Made by a program: the position numbers and the translations under genes. The notes beneath the pieces are model-generated. The model did not search any database. It saw only the letters and a program-made list of their open reading frames with translations, and was not told the DNA's origin. From assembly GCA_043802925.1 (NCBI GenBank), contig JAZDKP010000090.1:1-16301 (forward strand): a stretch of 16,301 nt of DNA, in the 5' to 3' direction. This DNA comes from JAZDKP01 sp043802925. Lineage in GTDB: Bacteria; Fibrobacterota; OXYB2-FULL-49-7; JAEUSG01. Positions 7,685 through 15,732 of this stretch are shown in pieces; the stretch's first letter is position 1; each line of letters begins with the position of its first letter.

Positions 7685-8537
7685 AATGGCCATTCGCAAT
7701 TATCGATTCTTTTCTCCTTCAATCTCCATGTCCGGAATTCAGGTCCTCGGCGCCGGACATCTCCTGGCGAAAAGACGCTCGTGGATATCCAAATGGCGGG
7801 TGCGGGCCGATTATAACCTTTGTTTGATTCGCCGTGGCACGGCTCTTTTCCAGAGCCGGGAAGCCGGCGAATTAAGGCCTGCGCCGGGGGATTGTCTGCT
7901 GGTTTTTCCAGGGCGTCCCTTTCTTTTTCAGCCGGAGAGCAACCGGGTTTGGGAGGAATATTTTATTCATTTTCAGGGCCCGGTTGTGCAAGCCATGGAA
8001 AACGAAGGGGCCTTTTCGCCGGCAAAACCTCTTTTCAGATTGCGCCACCCGGATAAAATCCTATTGACATTCAAGGCGGCCATGGCTGCGGCATCTTCGA
8101 ATAATCTCCCTCGAAAACAACGGCTGCCGGGCCTCTTGTTTCAGGCGATTAACGAAGTCCTTCTCAATCAACGTTCCCTTTTGGAAGCCCAACCCAGAAA
8201 CGAGGAACCCGCGCGCAAAATCATTCGGAAGATGCTGGAACATCCTGAAAAGGAATGGAACTTCCGCGAACTCGCCAAGGCCCATGATATGAGCTACTCT
8301 TATTTTTTAAAAAGGGTAAAGCGGATTTTCGGATTTCCCTTACACCGTCTTTTAAACCTGGAGCGCATGAAATTCGCCTCGAAAATGCTCGCATCGGGCA
8401 TGACTGTTACGGAAACCTGCTTCCGGACCGGAATGGACGATCCTTACCATTTTTCCCGTTTGTTCAAAAAATTAATGGGCAAGCCGCCGAGCGCCTTCCG
8501 TGAAATAGCATCGAAAATAGTAGTATTGCCGGAATGA
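7656..8537 (+). CDS. AraC-family transcriptional regulator
   Basis: This 293-residue cytoplasmic DNA-binding protein has the usual family length. Residues about 38-110 form a cupin-like sensor region typical of AraC-type sugar regulators (IRRGTALF, RPAPGDCLLVFPGRP, EYFIHFQG). The C-terminus at about 185-285 holds the two helix-turn-helix motifs: NFRELAKAHDMSYSYFLKRV (about 202-221), then VTETCFRTGMDDPYHFSRLF (251-270) and GKPPSAFR. It is divergent from the large secreted protein gene and probably controls it, and perhaps the neighbouring enzymes, in response to a sugar. No Shine-Dalgarno precedes ATG 7656; ATG 7677 and ATG 7686 are alternatives, and a candidate operator overlaps these codons, which would allow autoregulation. 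The inducer is not predictable from the sequence. Confidence 0.9.
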   Translation: MDNTILVMDKMAIRNYRFFSPSISMSGIQVLGAGHLLAKRRSWISKWRVRADYNLCLIRRGTALFQSREAGELRPAPGDCLLVFPGRPFLFQPESNRVWEEYFIHFQGPVVQAMENEGAFSPAKPLFRLRHPDKILLTFKAAMAAASSNNLPRKQRLPGLLFQAINEVLLNQRSLLEAQPRNEEPARKIIRKMLEHPEKEWNFRELAKAHDMSYSYFLKRVKRIFGFPLHRLLNLERMKFASKMLASGMTVTETCFRTGMDDPYHFSRLFKKLMGKPPSAFREIASKIVVLPE

Positions 8538-8638
8538 GTGTTCGGATTAATGCTCTTTGAATCCAGTCGGATGTAAGTTCCGACCCCGGCAAGACCTGTC
8601 AGCCGAATAGCAAGAGGCCTGTTGCTGACTGGAAACGG

Positions 8639-8978
8639 GTTAATCTTATAGGAACTCATCCATTTCAGAGCGGCCCGATCAGAACCCGGCGCAAACAGTC
8701 GGTGCAATACAGCAGTAAAAATAACCCGCTCTACGGAAAACGAAAAAGACCTTCCTCGTAGAAGCTTATCGGGAATGCTTTTAATACCAGTCTCACGCCA
8801 GATGCGCTCAAACAAAATGGATGGGCCGATCTTTTTTGTAGCGGTTGCTGTTGTTTCTCCACGTTCATGTGCGTCAAGCACCCACAGTTTGTTGGAAAAT
8901 CGAAGACCTGATTTTAGCTGCCCGATCCCAGGAATTTGACCGGAAAACCCCACTTTTATTTGACCGAATCCGCCCTCT
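8639..8978 (-). pseudogene. IS1634-type transposase, N-terminal fragment
   Basis: The minus strand is open from after a TAG (about 8979-8981) and encodes a stretch with KKIGPSILFERIWRETGI, FSFSVERVIFTAVLHRLF and APGSDRAALKWMSSYKI. These match, from memory, the conserved early part of IS1634-family transposases, where VERxxFxxVLHRLxxPGSDR is characteristic. No ATG precedes it, the first part of the protein is missing, and the similarity stops at about 8639, after which the open frame goes on into unrelated residues and then runs antisense to the regulator gene. The DDE catalytic region is absent. It is therefore a dead fragment, marking an old insertion or deletion boundary between the left and right enzyme groups. 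Confidence 0.7.
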
Positions 8979-8993
8979 CTCTAAAGCAAGTTA

Positions 8994-9017
8994 GCGGTTA
9001 ATATAATTTCTGACCGC
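8994..9017 (-). terminator. Hairpin after the GH53 gene, possible terminator
   Basis: GCGGTTA (8994-9000) and TGACCGC (9011-9017) form a 7-bp stem with one G-T pair around a 10-base AT-rich loop. It starts 17 bases past the stop codon of the GH53 gene on the minus strand. No clear U-tract follows, so it is a weak intrinsic terminator at best; it could also be a relic of the adjacent transposon fragment. Confidence 0.35.
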
Positions 9018-9033
9018 GCAATATGTATTGTTG

Positions 9034-10866
9034 TCAACGTAATAGCACGATTTTCCGTTTCAGCTCCGCTTTCCCGTTCTTTAGTATAACCAGGTACATT
9101 CCTGAAGCGCAACCGGAGGCGTTCCAGATAACCTGACGCGACGACCTTATGGCTTGGGGATTATTGTTTATTACAGCGGTCAGATTGGCTACTGTTTCGC
9201 CGTTGATATTTAAAATCTTCACTTCCGTCCCGTTTGTCCATCCGGTGATGGAAATATTCACCCTTGGATTGAACGGGTTGGGGAAGATTGAAACCGCAGT
9301 TTTCGAAGAGTGTTGCAGGGCAAATAAGGATGTCGAATTACCAAGATCCGTCATCACAAAAGACTGCCATGCGCCGCCCATATCCCACCACTCGGTGTAA
9401 ATCTTCCATAAAAGCGTTCTGTTCGCATCCATATGGTTGGAGGTTTGCGCCGACATCAGGGCAAACGTTCCATCGCCACGGGTCTCAATTGTAAATTTCT
9501 GCCCAAGACCCGGGGCAACGGCATCAGCGATAAGCTGCGCAGTTGTATTTGCGGCTGTCACATATTTGTTGTTCGTCAAAGACTGGAACGAATACGTCCC
9601 ATCCATATTCCGAATTCTATAAAACTTCTCGGCATTGCCCGAGACCGTGGGCGCGTTGGCAATCAGGCGGTAGCCGTCCATGGCGTCGACTTTTACATAT
9701 TGCGCCGCGGTAGAATATAATGACACAGTGTCGTCCGGATAAATTGTTGGGACAAGGCCCGAACCGATATTGACATTACGGTTAAAGCTGGATACGACGG
9801 CACTGACGACAATTCCGGTGCTGCTGTTCCATAACGCTGCGCCGTCCCGGGTGCTTGCGCATCCCGGATAGGCACAGTAGGCGGCAGGCCAAATCATTAT
9901 GCCCACGCCCTTATTCCCCGGTGTTTTCGCCACGATATCCATCATTTTTACAATATAACCATAGCAGCCGGCCTCCGTATGAGGATATCCCGGTTCAATC
10001 TCCGTATATCCGTTTGGAGTGGAGTCAAAATTCTGGTCAGTCCATCGATACGCCGTCTCAACAATAAGAATCTTTTTATTAAAATTAAGTGCCAAGGTAT
10101 CCATCATCGTTTGCAGCACTGGAAAAGTATAACCCGATTCACCATAAGCCGAAAGAGCGATGATGTCAAAATCCACGCCATTCGTGAGTAAGTCCCCGTA
10201 GAATATGTTATTGTAGGAGGGGTTATCGTGCGCTGAATGAAGTGCAATTTTAATATCGGGATTAAACGTCCTTGTCGCCCTGATGCCTTCCTGGAGCAAG
10301 GCGACAAAGTCCGCGTAATGGGTCGATTTCTGCCCCAGAGGCAGACAGAAACCGTCCCGCCATTTTCCGTCGATTTCATTTCCTATCTTCACGATATCGG
10401 GCACCACCCCATTGGCGCTCAATTGGTTTAGGCAATCCAAGGTATAATCATAGAGCGTTTGTTTGCATGCGGCGATTTCCGAAGGCCATCCCGCGGGCAA
10501 ATTGCAGTTATAATTATCACTGTAGAAAAAATTGATCATGACTTTTAATCCCGCATGCTTTGCTTTTAACGCTTCCGCTTTGACATAATTTATGTCCCTT
10601 GAATTTGTACCGGTCCATAAATCGTAGTGCGCATAATTCCAGCCCGCTTTCTTCATTGTTACATAAGGATTTTCAGGAACGCCATTCGCGTCCCGATACA
10701 CAAAACCGGCCGCCTCCAGACACACGACATGCGACATGGTTCCGCCTTTAATAAAGGCCGAGAAATCTTCAGTTGCATAACCGGTTGCAAAAAATACAAA
10801 CAGCAATAATCTTAAGAAAATGCCAACGGACATCTGATTTGAGAATCGTTTTAATGGGTTCATCAT
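9034..10866 (-). CDS. GH53 arabinogalactan endo-beta-1,4-galactanase with fascin-like domain and sorting tail
   Basis: This 610-residue secreted enzyme has a signal peptide at about 1-31 (FLRLLLFVFFATGYA). The GH53 barrel covers about 36-365, with FIKGGTMSH at its start, the INFFYSD strand, IGNEIDGKW with the presumed acid/base Glu164, and ILIVETAY with the presumed nucleophile Glu270. The family cleaves beta-1,4-galactan, for example pectin side chains. Residues about 376-507 look like a fascin-like beta-trefoil (NGKYV-type repeats: TNNKYVTAAN, GDGTFALMSAQ), possibly a sugar-binding module. The sorting tail (IFPNPFNPRV, SGMYLVIL) fills 524-610. GAGG (complement of 10873-10876) precedes the ATG by 6 bases; a second ATG follows directly. 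It is the last of three same-strand glycosidase genes and may be co-transcribed with GH20 and GH16. Confidence 0.9.
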   Translation of the reverse strand: MMNPLKRFSNQMSVGIFLRLLLFVFFATGYATEDFSAFIKGGTMSHVVCLEAAGFVYRDANGVPENPYVTMKKAGWNYAHYDLWTGTNSRDINYVKAEALKAKHAGLKVMINFFYSDNYNCNLPAGWPSEIAACKQTLYDYTLDCLNQLSANGVVPDIVKIGNEIDGKWRDGFCLPLGQKSTHYADFVALLQEGIRATRTFNPDIKIALHSAHDNPSYNNIFYGDLLTNGVDFDIIALSAYGESGYTFPVLQTMMDTLALNFNKKILIVETAYRWTDQNFDSTPNGYTEIEPGYPHTEAGCYGYIVKMMDIVAKTPGNKGVGIMIWPAAYCAYPGCASTRDGAALWNSSTGIVVSAVVSSFNRNVNIGSGLVPTIYPDDTVSLYSTAAQYVKVDAMDGYRLIANAPTVSGNAEKFYRIRNMDGTYSFQSLTNNKYVTAANTTAQLIADAVAPGLGQKFTIETRGDGTFALMSAQTSNHMDANRTLLWKIYTEWWDMGGAWQSFVMTDLGNSTSLFALQHSSKTAVSIFPNPFNPRVNISITGWTNGTEVKILNINGETVANLTAVINNNPQAIRSSRQVIWNASGCASGMYLVILKNGKAELKRKIVLLR

Positions 10867-10909
10867 TACCGGCCTCGTGATTGTTTCCGTTAAATTTTCG
10901 ATAGAACCC

Positions 10910-11047
10910 TTATTTCACAAACACCATCATTTTTGTTGCCGTGTAATCTCCCGCTTTCAATCGTATATAATAAATACCGGCCGCCTGTTGAACGGGTTTC
11001 CAGTCCACCCGATAAATGCCCGCCGGCCGGGTTCCCTCTACGAATGG
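10910..11047 (-). pseudogene. Orphan sorting-tail remnant, in frame behind the GH20 stop
   Basis: Directly after the TAA of the GH20 gene the same frame stays open for 45 codons and ends in TAA at 10910-10912. It encodes PFVEGTRPAGIYRVDW, then QAAGIYYIRLKAGDYTATK and MMVFVK, which is the second half of a FlgD-like sorting domain with its correct C-terminal end. The domain's first half (PNPFNP, VYDxxGR) is missing. It is most simply the 3' stump of a gene replaced by the GH20 gene; stop-codon readthrough giving a second tail is a less likely alternative. Confidence 0.75.
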
Positions 11048-13240
11048 TTACATTGCAATAACAAGTTTCCGGGTCAGGATGCGGTCGCCGATGTCAACAA
11101 CACAAAAATAAACACCCGACGCCGGATGGTTCAGCGTAATGGTTTTGACCCCTTCTTTCACACCAATCAGGCTGGCACCATACACTTTCTGGCCACGCAC
11201 CGTGTACATACTTATCCGGATGTCCCGCTTATTCGGCAGAACGAATCCAAGCGCAAAAGACCCGGGGACAAGTTCCGTTACATGGATTTGGACATCCGTG
11301 TTGACTAACGTATTGTTCGATTTGACGATGGTGGTGATTCCACTGTCGCTATAGACGGCCATCTCACGCAGCGAATAGCCCCATTGGGTGGCGCGGACCG
11401 TGCCATACATCCGCACATAACGCGCCGCAACAGGAGAAAAAGTAATGGAGTCGTCGCCGTTACCCGTGGTGGTCGAATACACCGTGTTCCAATAGTTTAT
11501 ATCAGTGGCAACTTGGAGCTGGTATGCAGAGGCATAAGCGATTCCCCCCCACTTCAGTTTAATGCGGTTTACCTGAAACGTATCCTGCAAATCCACCTGC
11601 AGCCATTGCGGATCACTGAAAGCACTGCTCCAAAACGTATTTGAGAATCCATCCACGGCATTGGTTGAAAAATAGATGGGTCTTTCCAACGATGAAGCGG
11701 TTGTCGGTTTGAACAGTGCCAAATTGGTCGTATCGGGTGATTCCGGAGAAAGCAAACCGGGCGCATTGCCCGCAGCCCAGATAAACGGCAAGAATTGGTA
11801 GTACATCGTTTCCGACAAGGGGGAATCCCAGTTCTTCTGGGCCAGGATGCGCATGGGGATATAGATACCGGTGCCTATCTGAGTCTCGGTCTCCGCGTTA
11901 GGACTATCGCACCACACATTCAGTTTGGCACCACGGTTGTAAGGGTTATTGGCTGCGATAAGGCCTTGACTGAATTGGTTCGGTTTGAATATCTCGTATA
12001 GATTCTGCGCATTGGGTTTCCAGTAGCCTCCCAGCACATAGTAGAGATAACTGGAATGGGAGTTGACAACCGTCCGGCCTTCGTTGATGGCCTGCTGTGG
12101 ATTGATGCCGTATGCCCACATATCGTAAGAGATATCGGTATTAATAGTTACGGCCACACTGTTACTGAGTCCATCGCTCCAGGCACGCATGGTTTTACCA
12201 TGACTTTTAACAATACTATCTGCCCAATTCACAAATCCCCGATAGGTATCCTTGGCAACGGCCATGGGACCGTAATGGGCCTGCGCATACTCCAGCATTC
12301 CTGAGGAATCTGCGCTGCGGTATTCATCAGCGCCAACGTGCCAGTAGGGCGCCGGAAACCAGGGGATGAATTCCTCCATGATGGAACTCATGAAACGGTA
12401 TGCCGTATCGAGGCTCAAATTGATATCGCCGGCCGTGATCCGCAATTCCGGATGGTTGAGCAGTATGGTGTTCATATGTCCGGGCATGTCGATCTCGGGA
12501 ATCAGCATCACATGGTATTTACCGGCCAAGGCGTGCAGGGTGTCGATTTCCGCCCGGGTGTAATGTTGGGCAGAGGTGATTTCCGGATGCACCGTGCTCT
12601 GCAGACGGAACCCCAGGTTGTCGGACACATGCAGCTGAAAAACATTCATCTTTAAATAGGCTATTTCAATGATTTTATTTCTAAGCCAGTCCACAGTAAA
12701 GTATTTACGCCCACAATCCACCATCAATGCACGTTCAGGGTAATTGGGCCAGTCGCGCGCCGTGCCGGCAGGGAGGGTGTAACTTTGTCTGAGCAGCTGG
12801 AGCAGTGTGCGGGTGCCATAAAAGGCCCCGGCGTCGGTTTGCGCATTGATGGCCGCATGATCCGTAATGCTCAGGCTGTAACCTTCGCTATCGAGTTGCG
12901 TGTCGCTCGAACTCAAGGAAAGAAAAATATCGCCCGTACCTGGGGTGGCTGCACTTACAACAGGAAGGGTCCATTGGGTCAGTTGCAAAAGGTCCGCGGC
13001 AAACACGGCCCCGGTTGTTGCCAACTGGCCGGTGTAAGAATTATCGAGTACAATCCGGCTCGCGGCGCTGAAAACAAAACCGCCTGTTCCGTCGGTCCAC
13101 TCCTGCAAGGCAGGAAGGGTGTTTGGACGAGCAGCATTGACCCGAACCGTGGCCGCAAAAAGAGCGCAGAGAAACAGCAATCCAACCAGACGATGCACAC
13201 GCGTCTGTTGTGTGGCCCCTAAGGGTTTACTTCTTGTCAT
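11048..13240 (-). CDS. GH20 beta-N-acetylhexosaminidase with discoidin domain
   Basis: This 730-residue secreted enzyme removes terminal beta-linked GlcNAc or GalNAc. It has a long basic N-region and a signal peptide ending at about residue 36 (LVGLLFLCALFAATVRVNA). The GH20b-type alpha/beta domain spans about 40-163 and the catalytic barrel about 168-495, with RALMVDCGRKYF, FQLHVSDNLGFR, LIPEIDMPGH and the family signature HVGADEY (Asp305 stabilising the substrate acetamide, Glu306 acid/base). An F5/8 type C domain follows at about 505-632 (NLALFKPTTASS, NAVDG, WLQVDL). The tail at about 648-730 is sorting-like (MYTVRGQKVY, SGVYFCVV) but lacks the PNPFNP motif. AGGAGGAG (complement of 13246-13253) lies 5 bases before the ATG. 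A complete extra tail half follows the stop in frame. It lies between GH16 (139-base gap) and GH53 (181-base gap). Confidence 0.93.
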   Translation of the reverse strand: MTRSKPLGATQQTRVHRLVGLLFLCALFAATVRVNAARPNTLPALQEWTDGTGGFVFSAASRIVLDNSYTGQLATTGAVFAADLLQLTQWTLPVVSAATPGTGDIFLSLSSSDTQLDSEGYSLSITDHAAINAQTDAGAFYGTRTLLQLLRQSYTLPAGTARDWPNYPERALMVDCGRKYFTVDWLRNKIIEIAYLKMNVFQLHVSDNLGFRLQSTVHPEITSAQHYTRAEIDTLHALAGKYHVMLIPEIDMPGHMNTILLNHPELRITAGDINLSLDTAYRFMSSIMEEFIPWFPAPYWHVGADEYRSADSSGMLEYAQAHYGPMAVAKDTYRGFVNWADSIVKSHGKTMRAWSDGLSNSVAVTINTDISYDMWAYGINPQQAINEGRTVVNSHSSYLYYVLGGYWKPNAQNLYEIFKPNQFSQGLIAANNPYNRGAKLNVWCDSPNAETETQIGTGIYIPMRILAQKNWDSPLSETMYYQFLPFIWAAGNAPGLLSPESPDTTNLALFKPTTASSLERPIYFSTNAVDGFSNTFWSSAFSDPQWLQVDLQDTFQVNRIKLKWGGIAYASAYQLQVATDINYWNTVYSTTTGNGDDSITFSPVAARYVRMYGTVRATQWGYSLREMAVYSDSGITTIVKSNNTLVNTDVQIHVTELVPGSFALGFVLPNKRDIRISMYTVRGQKVYGASLIGVKEGVKTITLNHPASGVYFCVVDIGDRILTRKLVIAM

Positions 13241-13306
13241 TGCTGCTCCTCCTAATAATATGTCGTTTTCGGTTCGTGCTATTGCCTTCCCATGAGTTCG
13301 TTGACA

Positions 13307-13369
13307 CTATCTTAGCAAGGCCGCCCTTCTCACAGGCCACCGTCGTTTCCGTTCTTTGATTTCCACCGA
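13307..13369 (-). pseudogene. Short remnant of a sorting-tail C-terminus behind the GH16 gene
   Basis: Eleven bases past the GH16 stop, in another frame, the minus strand encodes SVEIKERKRRWPVRRAALLR and a TAG. The end VRRAALLR is a typical last strand of sorting tails, and its DNA shares GTGAGAAGGGCGG and the following TTG/TAAGAT with the tail remnant at 15248-15290. Only about 20 residues are left, so this is weaker than the other two remnants. Confidence 0.4.
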
Positions 13370-13379
13370 CCACCGATGC

Positions 13380-15203
13380 TCATTTCAAAAACAGAACCTG
13401 TCGGCTTTCATTCGTTCCCGGTGTTGAAAAATGTATCAGATAAATACCCGAGGGGAGCGAATGGCCATTCATGTCCCGTCCGTTCCACACACGCGTCTGC
13501 AGGCCTGCCGGACACGTTTCTTTCAGCAGCGTCGCAATACGTTTTCCGCTTATGTCAAACACATGGATGGCTACAACAGAGGGTTTCCCCAACACAAACC
13601 GCATCGTTACCGTCGGATTAAATGGGTTCGGATAAACCGTAAACGATTCCATGGGAAAAGAAAGTGTGGTAGAAAGGCCCACTGTTGTACTGTCATAATA
13701 ATAGATGCGAGGATTCCACCGAGTACCATCGCACCCATTATTGGCGCTGTTTTTATTCACCATAAAATGAAGGGTGTCATTCGCTGTGACATTCAGGGCA
13801 AAATCATGACTCCGGCCAATCGAATCATTATACGCAATCGAAAACGGTCCCCAGACCACGTCGCCATTGCGACGAATTGTTGCAACAATACCATCACCAC
13901 ATGAAATATTCGATTTTCTCACGGTCCCACAAACCCTGACCGTTCCGGACTGAGGCGCAATCCAATCTAAAACCGCATCCCCGTTCTCTCCCGGATGAAA
14001 AGTACCGTTGCCGAGTAATAAATAAGTTTCATCGCCTTTCCAGCGGTTATTAGCTGAGTCCCACGTCATTGCATACGAGGCGCTTCCTTTCAAATAACGA
14101 TAGTACCATTGATTCTGCCCTTGGGTAGAACTGTAGTCAACCGAATATTCGTAATAAGGAAGAGACGTGGCCAGAATGGTCAGTTGACCTGTTACACCGC
14201 TATCCGTTGCCAGAAGCGTGAAGTAGCCAAAATCGGCGCTGCTGTCAACACTTATCACGCCGCTGCTGCTGTCAACGGATATTCCAGTGACAGGCGATTC
14301 CAGGCTCCAAAGAATGTTTCGACCCAGCATGGTCTGCCCGTACTGATCCTTCACAGTTGCCGTACAAGCCGTGGTCATACGACCGGAAGTGGGGATGTTG
14401 ACAATATCCTCTCCGGATATCAGGATCGTTGTTGGAATCAATTCCGCCCTATCCAGAGCATAAACCCGCACATACTTAACCTGGTATTGCACCGGGAGAC
14501 AGTTATCATCAATAGAACCGCCCCAGCTTCCACCTAAAGCAAGATTAAGCAGGATGAAGTGAGGATGATCGAAACCGCTATTGGTATTTGCCAACGACGC
14601 TGTAAAGTACTTAATGCTGTCAAAATACCAATCTATATGATCAGGAAACCATTCAACCGCGTAGAGATGAAACCCGTCATAAGGATAGTAGTAGGTATAC
14701 GTACCACCGATACTCCGGTGTCCTCCATCATCCCAGTGTATAGTACCGTATATGGTATGGGGTGCTTTGCCGACATATTCCATAATATCTATCTCGCCCA
14801 GCGCCGGCCAGATACCGGTGGTGCCCATTGTCCAGAGCGCCGGCCACACACCCAAGCCTTGCGGCAGTTTGGCTTCCATCTCTACACGCCCGTAGGTAAA
14901 GGAGAATTTATTCTTTGTAATCATACTTGCTGAAGTGTAATTTGCGTCCTCGTATGATTCCTTCCGTCCCTCAATTATCAGCATACCGTTCTCAACTCGG
15001 GCGTTTTCCGTTCGCGCCACTGTATAATACTGGAGTTCGTTATTACGGACAAACCCGCTCTCGTAACCCCACTTGGACGAGTCGGGCAAACCAAATGGAT
15101 CCGTGGTGAAATCATCTTCCCACACAAGTGCCCATTGTCCATTGACAGGCGCTGCGCATAGGGTAAATAAGGCACATGCAATTGTAATGAATTTTCGGTT
15201 CAT
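13380..15203 (-). CDS. GH16 endo-beta-glucanase (laminarinase/lichenase type) with accessory domains and sorting tail
   Basis: This 607-residue secreted enzyme has a signal peptide at 1-22 (MNRKFITIACALFTLCAAPVNG). The GH16 jelly roll spans about 24-250: WEDDF and RNNELQYYT at its start, GVWPALWTM, and the catalytic GEIDIMEYVG, with nucleophile Glu137, Asp139 and acid/base Glu142. The extra Met in ExDxxE is typical of beta-1,3(-1,4)-glucanases. A bacterial Ig-like domain follows at about 253-346, then a beta-sandwich accessory domain at about 350-503 (STQGQNQWYYRY, NGCDGTRWNPRI) that I know only as a frequent companion of surface glycosidases, and a sorting tail at 520-607 (VYPNPFNPTV, SGIYLIHF). 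GGGAG (complement of 15212-15216) lies 8 bases before the ATG. It is probably the first gene of a GH16-GH20-GH53 unit, preceded by decayed sequence. Confidence 0.93.
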   Translation of the reverse strand: MNRKFITIACALFTLCAAPVNGQWALVWEDDFTTDPFGLPDSSKWGYESGFVRNNELQYYTVARTENARVENGMLIIEGRKESYEDANYTSASMITKNKFSFTYGRVEMEAKLPQGLGVWPALWTMGTTGIWPALGEIDIMEYVGKAPHTIYGTIHWDDGGHRSIGGTYTYYYPYDGFHLYAVEWFPDHIDWYFDSIKYFTASLANTNSGFDHPHFILLNLALGGSWGGSIDDNCLPVQYQVKYVRVYALDRAELIPTTILISGEDIVNIPTSGRMTTACTATVKDQYGQTMLGRNILWSLESPVTGISVDSSSGVISVDSSADFGYFTLLATDSGVTGQLTILATSLPYYEYSVDYSSTQGQNQWYYRYLKGSASYAMTWDSANNRWKGDETYLLLGNGTFHPGENGDAVLDWIAPQSGTVRVCGTVRKSNISCGDGIVATIRRNGDVVWGPFSIAYNDSIGRSHDFALNVTANDTLHFMVNKNSANNGCDGTRWNPRIYYYDSTTVGLSTTLSFPMESFTVYPNPFNPTVTMRFVLGKPSVVAIHVFDISGKRIATLLKETCPAGLQTRVWNGRDMNGHSLPSGIYLIHFSTPGTNESRQVLFLK

Positions 15204-15247
15204 TCGCTATTCTCCCTTAACGAATCACAAATTCCATAACCAGAAAC

Positions 15248-15487
15248 TCATCTTATCAAAACCGCCCTTCTCACCATTTCCTTATTTCCTGTCTTCAGCT
15301 TAATCAGATAAATCCCGCTGCCCATCCGCCGCTCCTGCTGATCGCAGCCGTTCTATTCCACTGCATGCATCCCGGCTTTCTTTACCTGGGAAACCAGCAA
15401 ACGAACCAACCGCCCGCTTATATCATAAACAGACACCTCAACTGTTTGCGGCAGGAACAGGCCATAGCTAATCCGGGTGGAAGGATA
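15248..15487 (-). pseudogene. Decayed sorting-tail domain with an internal stop
   Basis: On the minus strand an almost complete FlgD-like sorting domain can be read: YPSTRISYGLFLPQ, VEVSVYDISGRLVRLL, KKAGMHAVE-stop-NGCD, then GSGIYLIKLKTGNKEM and VRRAVLIR with a TGA at 15248-15250. A TAG at 15353-15355 sits exactly where these domains have Trp (VEWNG), so one base change from TGG explains it. The start PNPFN is missing. The frame equals that of the short ORF before it (15509-15697), separated by two stops in about eight codons, so both may be pieces of one dead gene. Confidence 0.75.
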
Positions 15488-15508
15488 GTCTCTCCTTGTT
15501 GTTCATTC

Positions 15509-15697
15509 TCATTTTAAAAGTGTCAACCGCCGGACATGTATTTTGTCTCCGCAGGCATATTTCAACACATTATCATTGAATGCGATCAGCGAAAAGCGGT
15601 CAGCCCAATTGGAGGCTTCGCCACCGAAACAAGAGGAGCCTTGCGCGCTGCGTAAAGAAATCGCCGTGCCACCAACCACGGCCCCCGATGTCACCAT
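15509..15697 (-). CDS. Short ORF of unknown function, perhaps a gene fragment
   Basis: This reads as a 62-residue product starting MVTSGAVVGGTAISLRS and ending HVRRLTLLK. A good ribosome-binding site, AAGGAG (complement of 15705-15710), lies 7 bases before the ATG, and the gap to the preceding gene's stop is 35 bases, so translation is plausible. There is no signal peptide or membrane segment; two Cys (SSCFGG, KYACGD) are present. The middle faintly recalls fascin-like beta-trefoil repeats (ISLRSAQG, WADRFSLIAF). Because the same frame goes on, after two stops, into a decayed sorting tail, it may be the remnant of a larger secreted protein. The status is uncertain. Confidence 0.4.
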   Translation of the reverse strand: MVTSGAVVGGTAISLRSAQGSSCFGGEASNWADRFSLIAFNDNVLKYACGDKIHVRRLTLLK

Positions 15698-15732
15698 TGT
15701 TTCGCTCCTTTCGAGTACTTCCCAGCACGCCG

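Noticed and set aside
8444..8638. Continuation of the transposase-fragment frame as one 169-residue protein
   Set aside because: After about 8639 the residues no longer resemble transposase, and from 8537 down the frame is antisense to the AraC gene; treated as a fused frame, not a gene.
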